Shown here in pieces: positions 42,544-51,350 of a stretch of DNA of 64,000 bases. Made by a program: the position numbers and the translations under genes. How positions within the stretch are numbered: the stretch's first letter is position 1; every line of letters begins with the position of its first letter. The notes under the pieces were generated by a model. It had not been told where the DNA came from. It ran no database searches and saw only the letters and a list, made by a program, of their open reading frames with translations. Origin of the DNA: JBGUVL01 sp964370395 (lineage in GTDB: Bacteria; Bacillota_I; Bacilli_A; Erysipelotrichales; Erysipelotrichaceae); contig CAYJIZ010000005.1 in assembly GCA_964370395.1 (NCBI GenBank), positions 1 through 64,000 of the forward strand, given 5' to 3'.

Positions 42544-42861
42544 CTAATCTTGCGTAGCAATCACGTTATTCACAATCGCTTCAACCCATTTTTCATGTTC
42601 ACTTTCATAACGCTTTTCTAAGTTTTCTTGCGCATCTTGAAGTTGTTTATCATTCTCTTCTTGTAATAACTTTAAACCCGCTTCTTGTTTTTCAATATAC
42701 GTCTTTACTTTTTCTTCCACGTCGCTCATATAGTCATTATGAATTTTTTCTTTTCGTTCACGAAGCAACTCATGGATATTACTCTTTTTCGCTTCTGCCG
42801 CTTCTACTTCTTCACGTGCTTTACGATCAAGCTCCATCGCTTCTTTTATCATTTCACTCAA
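42544..42861 (-). CDS. V/A-type ATPase subunit G/H (peripheral stalk coiled coil)
   Basis: 105 aa, almost wholly charged coiled-coil (REEVEAAEAKKSNIHELLRERKEKI...), as in subunit G/H that pairs with E in the peripheral stalk. The start is a TTG at 42861: AAAGGAGG lies 6 bp before it, while the first ATG is too far away. First gene of the operon. Confidence 0.78.
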   Translation of the reverse strand: MSEMIKEAMELDRKAREEVEAAEAKKSNIHELLRERKEKIHNDYMSDVEEKVKTYIEKQEAGLKLLQEENDKQLQDAQENLEKRYESEHEKWVEAIVNNVIATQD

Positions 42862-42982
42862 ATCAATTCCTCCTTTATCACACTCGCGTAAACTTTATTT
42901 CGCACTCCTTTGGATACTACGAAATGCACTTTACTCACAAGTGCTTTTTCAATTGCAAAATTGTCGTTTTCTACATACCTTG

Positions 42983-42988
42983 ATTATA
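42983..42988 (-). promoter_or_regulatory. Probable -10 of the V/A-type ATPase operon
   Basis: Minus-strand TATAAT ~110 bp before the first gene. The -35 region is weak, so confidence is limited. Confidence 0.4.
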
Positions 42989-43036
42989 CTCCTAAACAAA
43001 GTAGATAGAAAGCTTTTCAAATGTTTCTAACGCACA

Positions 43037-43065
43037 AAAACACCTCGTGTTTTAACGCGTTAAAA
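43037..43065. repeat. Adjacent hairpin and 16-bp perfect palindrome
   Basis: AAAACAC-CTC-GTGTTTT (43037-43053) overlaps TTTTAACGCGTTAAAA (43050-43065), a perfect 16-bp palindrome. The first may be a terminator for the 48-aa gene; the second could be an operator upstream of the V/A-ATPase promoter. Confidence 0.5.
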
Positions 43066-43105
43066 ACAAAGGTTTTAAGAGAAGTCATTCTTTTTATTTT
43101 TATCC

Positions 43106-43252
43106 TTAGGTAAAATCGGTGTTCGGTTCTATTCTAATACTAGAGTTAGAAACATAAGCGATTTGCTTTATTCTTTTTTTATTCATTATATCGTGCATTG
43201 TTAAACGGCAATAACCCGTTGTTTGGACAATGGATAAAACATTCATCGGCAT
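43106..43252 (-). CDS. 48-aa hypothetical small protein
   Basis: Supported by a promoter (43290-43317) and a strong AAGGGGG ribosome site 8 bp before the ATG at 43252; a longer frame to 43321 has neither. Sequence MPMNVLSIVQTTGYCRLTMH followed by a basic DIMNKKRIKQIAYVSNSSIR segment. No signal peptide or membrane helix. I do not recognise the family; DNA or RNA binding is possible from its charge only. Confidence 0.5.
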   Translation of the reverse strand: MPMNVLSIVQTTGYCRLTMHDIMNKKRIKQIAYVSNSSIRIEPNTDFT

Positions 43253-43289
43253 CTTTCTAACCCCCTTTATTTTTAAACTATAATCTCTT

Positions 43290-43317
43290 ATTTTACTCTC
43301 TTTTTTTAAAAAGTAAA
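43290..43317 (-). promoter_or_regulatory. Promoter of the 48-aa gene
   Basis: Minus strand TTTACT (43312-43317), 16 bp, TAAAAT (43290-43295). Confidence 0.5.
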
Positions 43318-43387
43318 CCAAAGAAAAACTAATTGATGTATAAATTTTTATTATTTACATTTTCTTAACATTATTTCTGCTTATAAA

Positions 43388-43429
43388 TAAAAAGAAGCGA
43401 TATTGTTTTCAATAACATTTCGCTTCTTT
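43388..43429 (-). terminator. Intrinsic terminator of the 680-aa surface protein gene
   Basis: Minus strand AAAGAAGCGA...TCGCTTCTTT followed by TTATTT. The stem core AGAAGCGA recurs in the terminator at 45817-45848 on the other side of the gene. Confidence 0.85.
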
Positions 43430-43434
43430 ATTTC

Positions 43435-45477
43435 CTATTTCCTTTTTAATTTTCGATTCATTATCACAATCATACAACTTAATGAAATCATTCCCATTAC
43501 CATCCACATTCCAGTTTGTGTTGTATCCGCTGTTTCTACATTCTTATCTTGTAGTGTAAATGATACTACACTATACCCATCATCAAATAGCACAAGCATT
43601 TCATGATTTCCTACGGACAGTGTTTTTAAATATTCATTCTTAATGTTGATAATTGTACTTCCCGATTTTGTTGAATACATAGCTTTATCAAGTTGTTGTT
43701 CATCAATCCTCACATCTTGAAACTTACTAATAGTAGCATCAATCGTAATGATTAATCCCTCTTCACTATTTTTATTCCATATATATGTACCACTCTCTTT
43801 CACAGAGTACACAATTGGTTTGATTCGTTGTATTGTTTTGTTTACTTCTACTTCCTCTATTTCATTGCCACACTTTAAGCTCATCATGCCTTTAAAAGAA
43901 CCCGTCTTCAACCACGTTGCTTTTTGCAGTGTTAACTCACCTTTAAGACTCACACTTACGCCCGGTATACTACTTATCGCTTTTTTGATTTGTTGTTCAA
44001 TATCTTCTTTCGTTGTATTATTACCCACTATCACACTGTCTAATGCTTTTTGTGTTAACTTTTTCGCTTTCATCACTTTCACATTATCATTATCTTCATA
44101 TACAGCACTTACTTCTACGTCTGTATTCGGCATTGTGAAAGTTGTTGTTGCTTGTTTCGCATCTGCTAATGTTACCTCACCTTTTATTACTTGCCACTCT
44201 TTAAAATGTTGTCCCGTCGGTGCTGAATTTGCTACGATAGTAACTGTTTTCGCTACCTCAGATTCATTCACATCCGCACTTCCACTTGTTACTTTCACAC
44301 TATATTTCGCAACTGGGATAGCAGGAGCTTTCATTAATTCACTAGCATAATCTGTTTTAAAATCACCATTACATTGTTCACTGAAGAATTGTAACTGGTA
44401 TTCATTTTGATCAAATTCTTTTGGAAGTGTAATAGAACTACTTCCACTCCCAATCTTTTTCACATCTTCAATGACACCATATTGAATGATTTGTTTCCCA
44501 TCTTTATCAGTAATAATCATAGATAATTTTTGGTTTTCTCCTATTGTTACATTATCATAATCAAAGCTTACCGTATTTCCGTTTCTTTCTATATTTGTAA
44601 TGATCGGAGTTGATTGATTACCGTCTTTTAACGTTAACTTATATTCCCCATTTTTATTATCACTTATCGCTACCGATGTAGAACCCTTTATGCCTTCGGC
44701 ATTCGATACAAAGAGTATCGATTCTGACCTTAGGTTCGTTGCAACTCTCACACTAATAGGATATTTGACATTATAAAAGTAAAGGTTTCCTGGAGTTCCC
44801 ACACTACCTGCAACAAGGGTAGTTCCTACACTCGTCCCAGATAACCAATAGTAATCATCATAGTCTCTACTTTTTGTATTACTATCACTAGCCAAAAATC
44901 CATAATTGCTTGTACTAATCATTTTCGCAGTTGGAGCAAACCACTTTTTCCCACTGAACTTGTCTTGATAATTAAATGTTAAAGACCCTACTTGATGGAC
45001 TTCATCTTTGCTACTTACCAACGTTGCATTTTCTTCTTGACTACTCAGTGATAATTTCATTCTTGTCTTTATATGGTTATTTAATGCACTATCATCGTAA
45101 TTATCATAAACCTCGGGATTAAACTGTGTTTTACCTAAATCACCTGTATAAAATAACAACATTGCTTCTTTTTTGTTTTCATCAAAACCTGTTTCTTTTG
45201 TGTTTAGAATATCCCATTTCATCGGTTCTTTTTTTGATGCTTCTTCTACCTTCGAAGTATCTCCCCAATATACTTTGTTTCCAACCCAATCTTTATCACC
45301 TTCATATGCTGGTGGATTCAACAATTGCTTTGTATCCTCATTCCACAACATCATTGTTTTTGCAGTTGGTGTTGGTGTCACGTCGGCTTTTACTTGTAAT
45401 GGTAAAAATGAAAATCCCATAACTACTACCAACAAAATCACAAACCCTTTGTTCCCCAATCTCTGTATTTTTTTCAT
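43435..45477 (-). CDS. Large secreted surface protein with InlB-like repeat
   Basis: A 680-aa protein: signal peptide (GFVILLVVVMGFSFLPLQVKAD). Next is an N-terminal domain resembling DUF6273 (MKWDILNTKE, KWFAPTAKM, YWLSGTS, YPISVRVATNL), seen in clostridial surface proteins. Then come an InlB B-repeat-like unit near 400 (GQHFKEWQVIKGEVTL...TFTMPNTDVEVSAVYE) and an X2-like domain near 600 (YSTKSGSTIINIKNEYLKTLSVG). The C-terminus is DTTQTG, a helix and KRK, a degenerate sorting signal. The promoter is TTGTTT-17-TACTAT. Adhesion or glycan binding is plausible only. Confidence 0.8.
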   Translation of the reverse strand: MKKIQRLGNKGFVILLVVVMGFSFLPLQVKADVTPTPTAKTMMLWNEDTKQLLNPPAYEGDKDWVGNKVYWGDTSKVEEASKKEPMKWDILNTKETGFDENKKEAMLLFYTGDLGKTQFNPEVYDNYDDSALNNHIKTRMKLSLSSQEENATLVSSKDEVHQVGSLTFNYQDKFSGKKWFAPTAKMISTSNYGFLASDSNTKSRDYDDYYWLSGTSVGTTLVAGSVGTPGNLYFYNVKYPISVRVATNLRSESILFVSNAEGIKGSTSVAISDNKNGEYKLTLKDGNQSTPIITNIERNGNTVSFDYDNVTIGENQKLSMIITDKDGKQIIQYGVIEDVKKIGSGSSSITLPKEFDQNEYQLQFFSEQCNGDFKTDYASELMKAPAIPVAKYSVKVTSGSADVNESEVAKTVTIVANSAPTGQHFKEWQVIKGEVTLADAKQATTTFTMPNTDVEVSAVYEDNDNVKVMKAKKLTQKALDSVIVGNNTTKEDIEQQIKKAISSIPGVSVSLKGELTLQKATWLKTGSFKGMMSLKCGNEIEEVEVNKTIQRIKPIVYSVKESGTYIWNKNSEEGLIITIDATISKFQDVRIDEQQLDKAMYSTKSGSTIINIKNEYLKTLSVGNHEMLVLFDDGYSVVSFTLQDKNVETADTTQTGMWMVMGMISLSCMIVIMNRKLKRK

Positions 45478-45816
45478 ACTTACCGATCCTCCCTAGTTTT
45501 ATCCATTACTTATTTGTCTCACTTCAAAGTATGCTTTTTTAATTTTCCTCGATAGAAATACTTCTACAACGACTCTCACTACTTATATAGTAGGATAAAA
45601 AGAAAGGTAAAACAATGTATAAATGTCAAAAATTGTCATTATATTGTGTATAAAAAACAACAAAATGAACGTATTTCACTTTTCAAGAAGTGTCACCTAC
45701 AAATATAACCATTTTATTCTAACTCTATAAAAATATAGTGATGAAAACGTTTATATGATAAATAAACAAAATCATACTTATAATTATTGACTATCCTTTT
45801 GCCACCTTTTATTACA

Positions 45817-45848
45817 TAAAGAAAAGAAGCGACCTTGCCATCGCTTCT
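45817..45848 (-). terminator. Second intrinsic terminator downstream of purF
   Basis: Minus strand AGAAGCGA-TGGCAAGG-TCGCTTCT followed by TTTCTTT. Confidence 0.8.
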
Positions 45849-45914
45849 AATTAAAATAATAAAATACAATTTAAACAAAGTGTGATTACTTTTTCTTTCT
45901 ACAAAAATCACAAA

Positions 45915-45971
45915 ACAAAAAAGTGGTCACACTTTCCATACATTTCTGTATTGATAGTAGATCCACTTTTG
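45915..45971 (-). terminator. Intrinsic terminator of the pur operon
   Basis: Minus strand AAAGTGG...CCACTTTTTTG, with an inner ATACA-GAA-TGTAT stem. Confidence 0.8.
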
Positions 45972-45997
45972 TTTGCATCACTTCTTATACTGTTTGT

Positions 45998-47404
45998 TTA
46001 TTCTCTTCCATCCCAACAGTACGTACACAGTTTGCATTTTTCAATTCCGATGGATTCAATCATATCATCCAAACGGTGGTAACGTAAACTTGTGAATTTC
46101 GAACGTTTTCTAATTTCTTCACACATATTCGCATAACGTTCGCTATCTGGATCAGCGTATTCTTTTAGTACTTCTTGTGACACATCATCACCCTCTAATT
46201 TTTGAATAACACGACGTGTAATCAAGTCCATTTCTGAACTAGAGCGTGAGAAGTTCAAATACTTACACCCAAACATAATCGGTGGACAAGCAGGACGTAC
46301 ATGTACTTCCTTTGCTCCACTTTCATATAAGAAATCAGTTGTTTCTCCTAATTGTGTTCCACGCACAATCGAATCATCAATCAGCAACAAACTCTTGTCT
46401 TTGATTTTTTCTTGTACTGGAATTAATTTCATCTTCGCAATCATATTACGTTGTCCTTGGTTTGTCGGCATAAACGAACGTGGCCAAGTTGGCGTATATT
46501 TAATAAATGGACGCGCATAAGGAAGCCCTGTCACATTTGCATACCCCACAGCATGAGCAATTCCTGAATCTGGCACACCTGCCACACTGTCTGGTTTCGC
46601 ATCATCACGTCGCGCTAACAGTTCACCACAACGATTACGCATGCACTCCACATTGATTCCTTCATAAGTTGAAGTAGGGTATCCATAGTATACCCATAAG
46701 AAGGAACAAATTTTCATATGTTCCGATGGTTTTTGTTTCACTTCAATTAAAGTAGGTGTCATAAAGACAATTTCTCCAGGTCCCAAATCACGATAGTGAT
46801 GGTACCCTAGGTTAAGAAAGGCACTACTTTCAAAAGTAGCACAATACCCATCTTCTTTTTCTCCGATAATCACTGGTGTACGACCTACTTTATCACGCGC
46901 TGCAAAAATCCCATCGCTTGTCATAAGTAAAATACTCATACTACCTTCTACGCGCTCTTGCACATAACGAATCCCATCAACCAAATTATCTTTTTGGTTA
47001 ATTAAGGCAGCGACTAATTCCGTTGGATTGATTTCTCCACTGCTCATCTCTAAGAAATGTGTCATCCCTTTTGCGAAACACTCTTCTTTTAATTCATGAA
47101 GATTGTTAATACGTCCTACTGTTGTAATCGCAAAAGAACCCAAATGCGATTGCATCAATAATGGTTGTGCCTCGTTATCAGAAATACAACCAATTCCTAA
47201 ATTTCCATCTAATTTCTCTAAATCTTTATCAAACTTCGTACGAAATGGCGTATTTTCAATATTGTGGATAGCACGACGAAACCCAGCAGGTCCATGCACT
47301 GCCATTCCCCCACGGCGCGTTCCTAAATGCGAATGGTAATCCACTCCAAAAAACAAATCCAATACACAACTTTTCTTAGAAGCTACTCCAAAAAATCCAC
47401 TCAT
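45998..47404 (-). CDS. purF: Amidophosphoribosyltransferase PurF with degenerate glutaminase site
   Basis: A 468-aa PurF-family enzyme (first step of purine synthesis, PRPP to phosphoribosylamine). The C-terminal PRTase is intact: LLLIDDSIVRGTQ, and PACPPIMFGCKY plus CKLCTYC fit the Fe-S cysteines of Bacillus-type PurF. The N-terminal Ntn domain is odd. It begins MSGFFGVASKKSC, so the nucleophile Cys1 is replaced by Ser, and the usual HNGN oxyanion segment reads TTVGRINN. AGGAGG sits before the ATG, so no upstream start restores a Cys. Either ammonia is used or this is a divergent PurF group; as last gene of the pur operon it is clearly in the pathway. Confidence 0.9.
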   Translation of the reverse strand: MSGFFGVASKKSCVLDLFFGVDYHSHLGTRRGGMAVHGPAGFRRAIHNIENTPFRTKFDKDLEKLDGNLGIGCISDNEAQPLLMQSHLGSFAITTVGRINNLHELKEECFAKGMTHFLEMSSGEINPTELVAALINQKDNLVDGIRYVQERVEGSMSILLMTSDGIFAARDKVGRTPVIIGEKEDGYCATFESSAFLNLGYHHYRDLGPGEIVFMTPTLIEVKQKPSEHMKICSFLWVYYGYPTSTYEGINVECMRNRCGELLARRDDAKPDSVAGVPDSGIAHAVGYANVTGLPYARPFIKYTPTWPRSFMPTNQGQRNMIAKMKLIPVQEKIKDKSLLLIDDSIVRGTQLGETTDFLYESGAKEVHVRPACPPIMFGCKYLNFSRSSSEMDLITRRVIQKLEGDDVSQEVLKEYADPDSERYANMCEEIRKRSKFTSLRYHRLDDMIESIGIEKCKLCTYCWDGRE

Positions 47405-47455
47405 TGCTTTCCTCCTATTTTATGATAGTTACGTTTTGTCTCGTATTTTCTATCA

Positions 47456-48985
47456 CTAGTGTTTAAAATGACGTTTTCCTGTGAATACCATAGCGATACC
47501 ATGCTTGTTACATGCATCGATGGATTCTTGATCTTTAATGCTTCCTCCTGGTTGAATAATCGCACATACTCCAGCCTGTGCTGCAGTTTCCACACTATCC
47601 CCCATCGGGAAGAAAGCATCACTACCCATTACGCTTCCTTTGCTTTTTTCTTTTGCTTGTGCAATCGCAATAGCAACCGATCCTACACGGTTCATCTGCC
47701 CAGCTCCTACACCAACTGTCATATCGTCTTTAACTAAAACAATCGCATTCGATTTCACGTGTTTTACCACTTTCCATGCCATTAATAATTGTTTCATTTC
47801 TTCTTCACTCGGTTTGCGATCTGTTGGGTACGTAAAGTCCGCAACACGAATCTCTTCAATATCAGCATCTTGTACTAAGATACCATCGTTAACATTCGTT
47901 ACCTTTAACTTGTTGTTCACTTCTAATGTTGTGTCCAATTGTAGTAAACGGATGTTTTTCTTTTGGCTTAAAATCGCAAATGCTTCTTCAGTATAGCTAG
48001 GCGCAATGATGATTTCTAAGAAAATCTTCGATAATTTTTCTGCCGTAGCTTTGTCCACTTCACGATTAAATGATACGATTCCACCAAAAATAGAAGTCGG
48101 ATCTGCTTCAAACGCTTTGTCCCATGCTTCTTCAATCGTATTACCGATTCCTACTCCACAAGGGTTCATATGTTTCATCCCAACCGCACAAGGTTCGCTA
48201 AAGTCTTTTACTACTTCAATACAAGCATTCGCATCTTGAATGTTGTTGTAAGATAGCTCTTTTCCATGCAACTGTTTCGCATTTGCGATACTGTATTTTG
48301 GATTGTACGTTTTATAGAACGCAGCATCTTGATGTGGGTTTTCTCCATAACGTAAATCTTGTACCTTTTCAAAGGTAACCGTATAATTTTCAGGGAATTT
48401 ATCGCCTGTTTTATTCGTTAAATATTGTGCGATTAACGTATCGTACGCTGCTGTGTGACGAAACACTTTCGCAGCTAAGAATTCTCTTGTCACAAGACAA
48501 GTATCGCCATTTTCTTTTAATTCACTAATTACGCTATCGTAGTCCTTAGGATCAACGATAACGGGAATCGATTGGTAGTTTTTTGAAGCACTACGAAGCA
48601 TACTAGGTCCACCGATGTCGATGTTCTCAATGATTTCTTCATGGCTTACCCCTTCTTTTAAAATCGTTTCTTTAAATGGGTATAAGTTCACAACAACCAT
48701 ATCGATGTAATCAATGTTCAATTCTTCTAATTGTTTCACATGATCTGGATTGTCTCTTACACAAAGCAATGCCCCATGTACATTTGGATGTAATGTTTTT
48801 ACACGCCCATCCATAATTTCAGGAAAATGCGTAATATCACTAATTGAAATCGTTTCGATACCCGCTTCTTCTAAGGAACGTTTCGTTCCTCCTGTTGAAA
48901 TAATTTCGTATCCTAATTCACGTAATTGTTGTGCAAAAGGAATTAAACCTGTCTTATCTGATACACTTATTAAAGCACGTTTCAT
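47456..48985 (-). CDS. purH: Bifunctional AICAR formyltransferase/IMP cyclohydrolase
   Basis: A 509-aa enzyme for the last two steps to IMP. N-terminal IMP cyclohydrolase (RALISVSDKTGLIPFAQQL, ISTGGTKRSLEEAGI, GRVKTLHPNVHGALL) and C-terminal AICARFT (DLRYGENPHQDAAFY, VKHVKSNAIVLVKD, GSDAFFPMGDSVETAAQAG). Full length. Its ATG overlaps the purN stop. Confidence 0.98.
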   Translation of the reverse strand: MKRALISVSDKTGLIPFAQQLRELGYEIISTGGTKRSLEEAGIETISISDITHFPEIMDGRVKTLHPNVHGALLCVRDNPDHVKQLEELNIDYIDMVVVNLYPFKETILKEGVSHEEIIENIDIGGPSMLRSASKNYQSIPVIVDPKDYDSVISELKENGDTCLVTREFLAAKVFRHTAAYDTLIAQYLTNKTGDKFPENYTVTFEKVQDLRYGENPHQDAAFYKTYNPKYSIANAKQLHGKELSYNNIQDANACIEVVKDFSEPCAVGMKHMNPCGVGIGNTIEEAWDKAFEADPTSIFGGIVSFNREVDKATAEKLSKIFLEIIIAPSYTEEAFAILSQKKNIRLLQLDTTLEVNNKLKVTNVNDGILVQDADIEEIRVADFTYPTDRKPSEEEMKQLLMAWKVVKHVKSNAIVLVKDDMTVGVGAGQMNRVGSVAIAIAQAKEKSKGSVMGSDAFFPMGDSVETAAQAGVCAIIQPGGSIKDQESIDACNKHGIAMVFTGKRHFKH

Positions 48986-49545
48986 TTACTGTTCTCCTCA
49001 CATAATTTAGCCAATACTTCAGGATACATCTTGTATTCTAATGCATGGACATGTTGTTCTAATGTCGCTAAATCCCAAGTGGGATCAATTGTTATCTTTT
49101 CTTGATGAATGATTTTCCCTGTGTCGACACCTTCGTCAACATAGTGAATAGTAACTCCTGTTTCACTCACTTTCGCATCAAATGCATCTTGAATTCCATG
49201 TGCACCTGGAAAGTTAGGCAAATAAGCAGGATGAATATTAATGATTTTATCTGGATAGTTTTCTAATAAAACCTTACCGATAAAACGCATGTACCCTGCC
49301 AACACGATATACTCAACATCGTGTTTCACTAAATACTCATTCACTTTTGTCTCGTATTCTTCTTTGCTTTCAAACGCTTTTGGATTCACATACACATAAG
49401 GTATGCCAAGCGCTTTTGCACGATCGATCGCTTTGCATTTTTTATCTGTGATCAACACTTTGATCGCACAGTCTTTGATGTTGGCTTTTGCGATATTTTC
49501 GAAGTTTGTTCCACTTCCACTCGCAAAAATCGCAATGTTTACCAT
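48982..49545 (-). CDS. purN: Phosphoribosylglycinamide formyltransferase
   Basis: A 187-aa GAR transformylase using 10-formyl-THF. N-terminal IAIFASGSGTNFENI, LAGYMRFIGKVLL, the catalytic IINIHPAYLPNFPGAHGIQDAF and the TVHYVDEGVDTG-like segment TIHYVDEGVDTGKII. Overlaps purM by 7 bp and purH by 4 bp. Confidence 0.97.
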   Translation of the reverse strand: MVNIAIFASGSGTNFENIAKANIKDCAIKVLITDKKCKAIDRAKALGIPYVYVNPKAFESKEEYETKVNEYLVKHDVEYIVLAGYMRFIGKVLLENYPDKIINIHPAYLPNFPGAHGIQDAFDAKVSETGVTIHYVDEGVDTGKIIHQEKITIDPTWDLATLEQHVHALEYKMYPEVLAKLCEENSK

Positions 49546-50570
49546 GTTAAATCCACACTACCACTATCGCTAACTTGACCGATCACATACGAAGGCTCAC
49601 CAATCTCATGAAGCAATGCTTGTACTTTTTGTACGTCTTCTTTGTTGACTGCCATCATAAATCCAATTCCCATATTAAAGACATTGTACATTTCTTTTGC
49701 TGGGATATTTCCTGTTTTTTGGATTAACTTAAATACTTCAGGTGTAGGGAACGCAGTCGCATCGATGCTTACTCCTAATCCTTCTTTCAACATTCTTGGT
49801 ACATTTTCATAAAATCCACCACCTGTAATATGTGACATCCCTTTGATGTCAACTTGATTACTTAATAAGTGTTTGATTGCTTTTACATAAATTTTAGTCG
49901 GTGTTAACAACACTTCTCCTAATGGTTTATCAAACCCTTCGTAAACTTTTTTACTGTCTAATTTACCATCTTTGAATAGCACTTTACGAATTAATGAAAA
50001 TCCATTAGAGTGGCATCCACTTGAAGGCAATCCAATTAATACTTGTCCTGCCGCAATGTTGCTTCCATCCAATAACTTGCTTTTTTCCACTGCGCCTACA
50101 CAGAATCCGGCAATATCATAGTGCCCATCTTGGTACATATCTGGCATTTCTGCTGTTTCTCCACCAATCAAAGCACATTCACTTTGCACACAACCATCCG
50201 CAACACCTTTTACAATTTGTTCAATTTGGTGAGGGTGATTTTTTCCTACTGCAATGTAATCAAGGAAGAAAATAGGCATAGCTCCTTGTACTAAAACATC
50301 GTTTACACACATCGCTACCGCATCAATTCCAATCGTGTCGTGTTTGTCCACATCAAATGCCAACATCAGTTTCGTTCCAACACCATCTGTTCCTGAAACC
50401 AACACTGGTTCTTTCATATTCAACATACTTAAATCAAACATTCCACCAAAACTTCCTAATGAATCAATCGAACCTTTGATTTGGGTACGTGCCACATGTG
50501 ATTTGATTAGACGTACTGACTCGTACCCCGCTTCTAAATCGACTCCGGCTTCTCTATATTTATCGCTCAT
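49539..50570 (-). CDS. purM: Phosphoribosylformylglycinamidine cyclo-ligase
   Basis: A 343-aa AIR synthetase (FGAM + ATP to AIR). YREAGVDLEAGYESV, VLVSGTDGVGTKLMLA, GETAEMPDMY, SSGCHSNGFSLIRKV and MSHITGGGFYENVPRML are the conserved PurM segments. Full length. Confidence 0.98.
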   Translation of the reverse strand: MSDKYREAGVDLEAGYESVRLIKSHVARTQIKGSIDSLGSFGGMFDLSMLNMKEPVLVSGTDGVGTKLMLAFDVDKHDTIGIDAVAMCVNDVLVQGAMPIFFLDYIAVGKNHPHQIEQIVKGVADGCVQSECALIGGETAEMPDMYQDGHYDIAGFCVGAVEKSKLLDGSNIAAGQVLIGLPSSGCHSNGFSLIRKVLFKDGKLDSKKVYEGFDKPLGEVLLTPTKIYVKAIKHLLSNQVDIKGMSHITGGGFYENVPRMLKEGLGVSIDATAFPTPEVFKLIQKTGNIPAKEMYNVFNMGIGFMMAVNKEDVQKVQALLHEIGEPSYVIGQVSDSGSVDLTW

Positions 50571-50599
50571 GTCATCTTCCTCCTCTATTTGTGCTTATT

Positions 50600-51298
50600 C
50601 TACTTTTGCATACGTGCTAATACAGCTTTGTATGTTTCAATTAAATCCCCAATATCTTGGCGGAATACATCTTTATCGTATTTTTGGTTTGTTTCCACAT
50701 CCCATAAACGACATGAATCTGGTGAAATTTCATCCGCTAATAAAATTTCTCCATCGCTTGTTTTTCCAAACTCAATTTTGAAATCAACTAATTTTAAGTT
50801 GAATTTCAAGAAGAACGCTTTTAATAAATCATTAATTTTTAACGTTGTTTCTCTAATGTAAGCCAACTCTTCACGGTTCGCTAAGTTCAATGCAACCGCA
50901 TGGTCATCATTGATTAGTGGATCTCCAAAATCATCGTTCTTGTAACTCAATTCAAAGATTGGGGTTTCTAATACGATTCCTTCTGGTGCTCCTAAACGTT
51001 TGCAAAATGAACCTGTCGTAATATTACGAATGATTACTTCTAAAGGGAAAATCTCCACTTTTTTAACACGTACATCACGATCGTTTAATTTTTCGATCAT
51101 GTGTGTTTTGATTCCTGCTTCTTCTAACATTTCAAAAATAATACAAGAAATGGTGTTATTTAATACACCTTTTCCAGCAAACTCATCGTGTTTTACACCA
51201 TTTCCTGCTGTTGCATCATCTTTGTAATGAATCAAATATTCATTTGGGTTTTCTGTTTCAAAAACTTGTTTTGCTTTTCCTTCGTACAATGGTTTCAT
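50600..51298 (-). CDS. purC: SAICAR synthase
   Basis: A 232-aa ligase joining CAIR and aspartate. Bacillus-type start LYEGKAKQVFETENPNEYLIHYKDDATAGNG, followed by VEVIIRNITTGSFCKRLG-like sequence and ILLADEISPDSCRLWD near residue 190. Between purL and purM. Confidence 0.98.
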   Translation of the reverse strand: MKPLYEGKAKQVFETENPNEYLIHYKDDATAGNGVKHDEFAGKGVLNNTISCIIFEMLEEAGIKTHMIEKLNDRDVRVKKVEIFPLEVIIRNITTGSFCKRLGAPEGIVLETPIFELSYKNDDFGDPLINDDHAVALNLANREELAYIRETTLKINDLLKAFFLKFNLKLVDFKIEFGKTSDGEILLADEISPDSCRLWDVETNQKYDKDVFRQDIGDLIETYKAVLARMQK

Positions 51299-51350
51299 CC
51301 TTATTCTCCTTCATTGTTTCCATACTTTTATTACACTGTGCTAGTATGCA

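Larger units (their letters stand above)
45478..45997. other. Intergenic region between surface protein gene and purF
   Basis: No supported gene. It holds the 680-aa gene promoter (minus TTGTTT 45610-45615, 17 bp, TACTAT 45587-45592), a terminator hairpin at 45817-45848 and the pur operon terminator at 45915-45971. A 65-codon frame inside is AT-rich, lacks a ribosome site and is crossed by the first hairpin. Confidence 0.6.

Noticed and set aside
43748..44350. Plus-strand 200-codon frame
   Set aside because: Entirely inside the 680-aa gene on the other strand; hydrophobic, Ser/Phe-rich composition typical of an antisense shadow.
45714..45911. 65-codon minus-strand frame downstream of purF
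   Set aside because: AT-rich, no ribosome site, starts within sequence just past the pur terminator and is crossed by another terminator hairpin.
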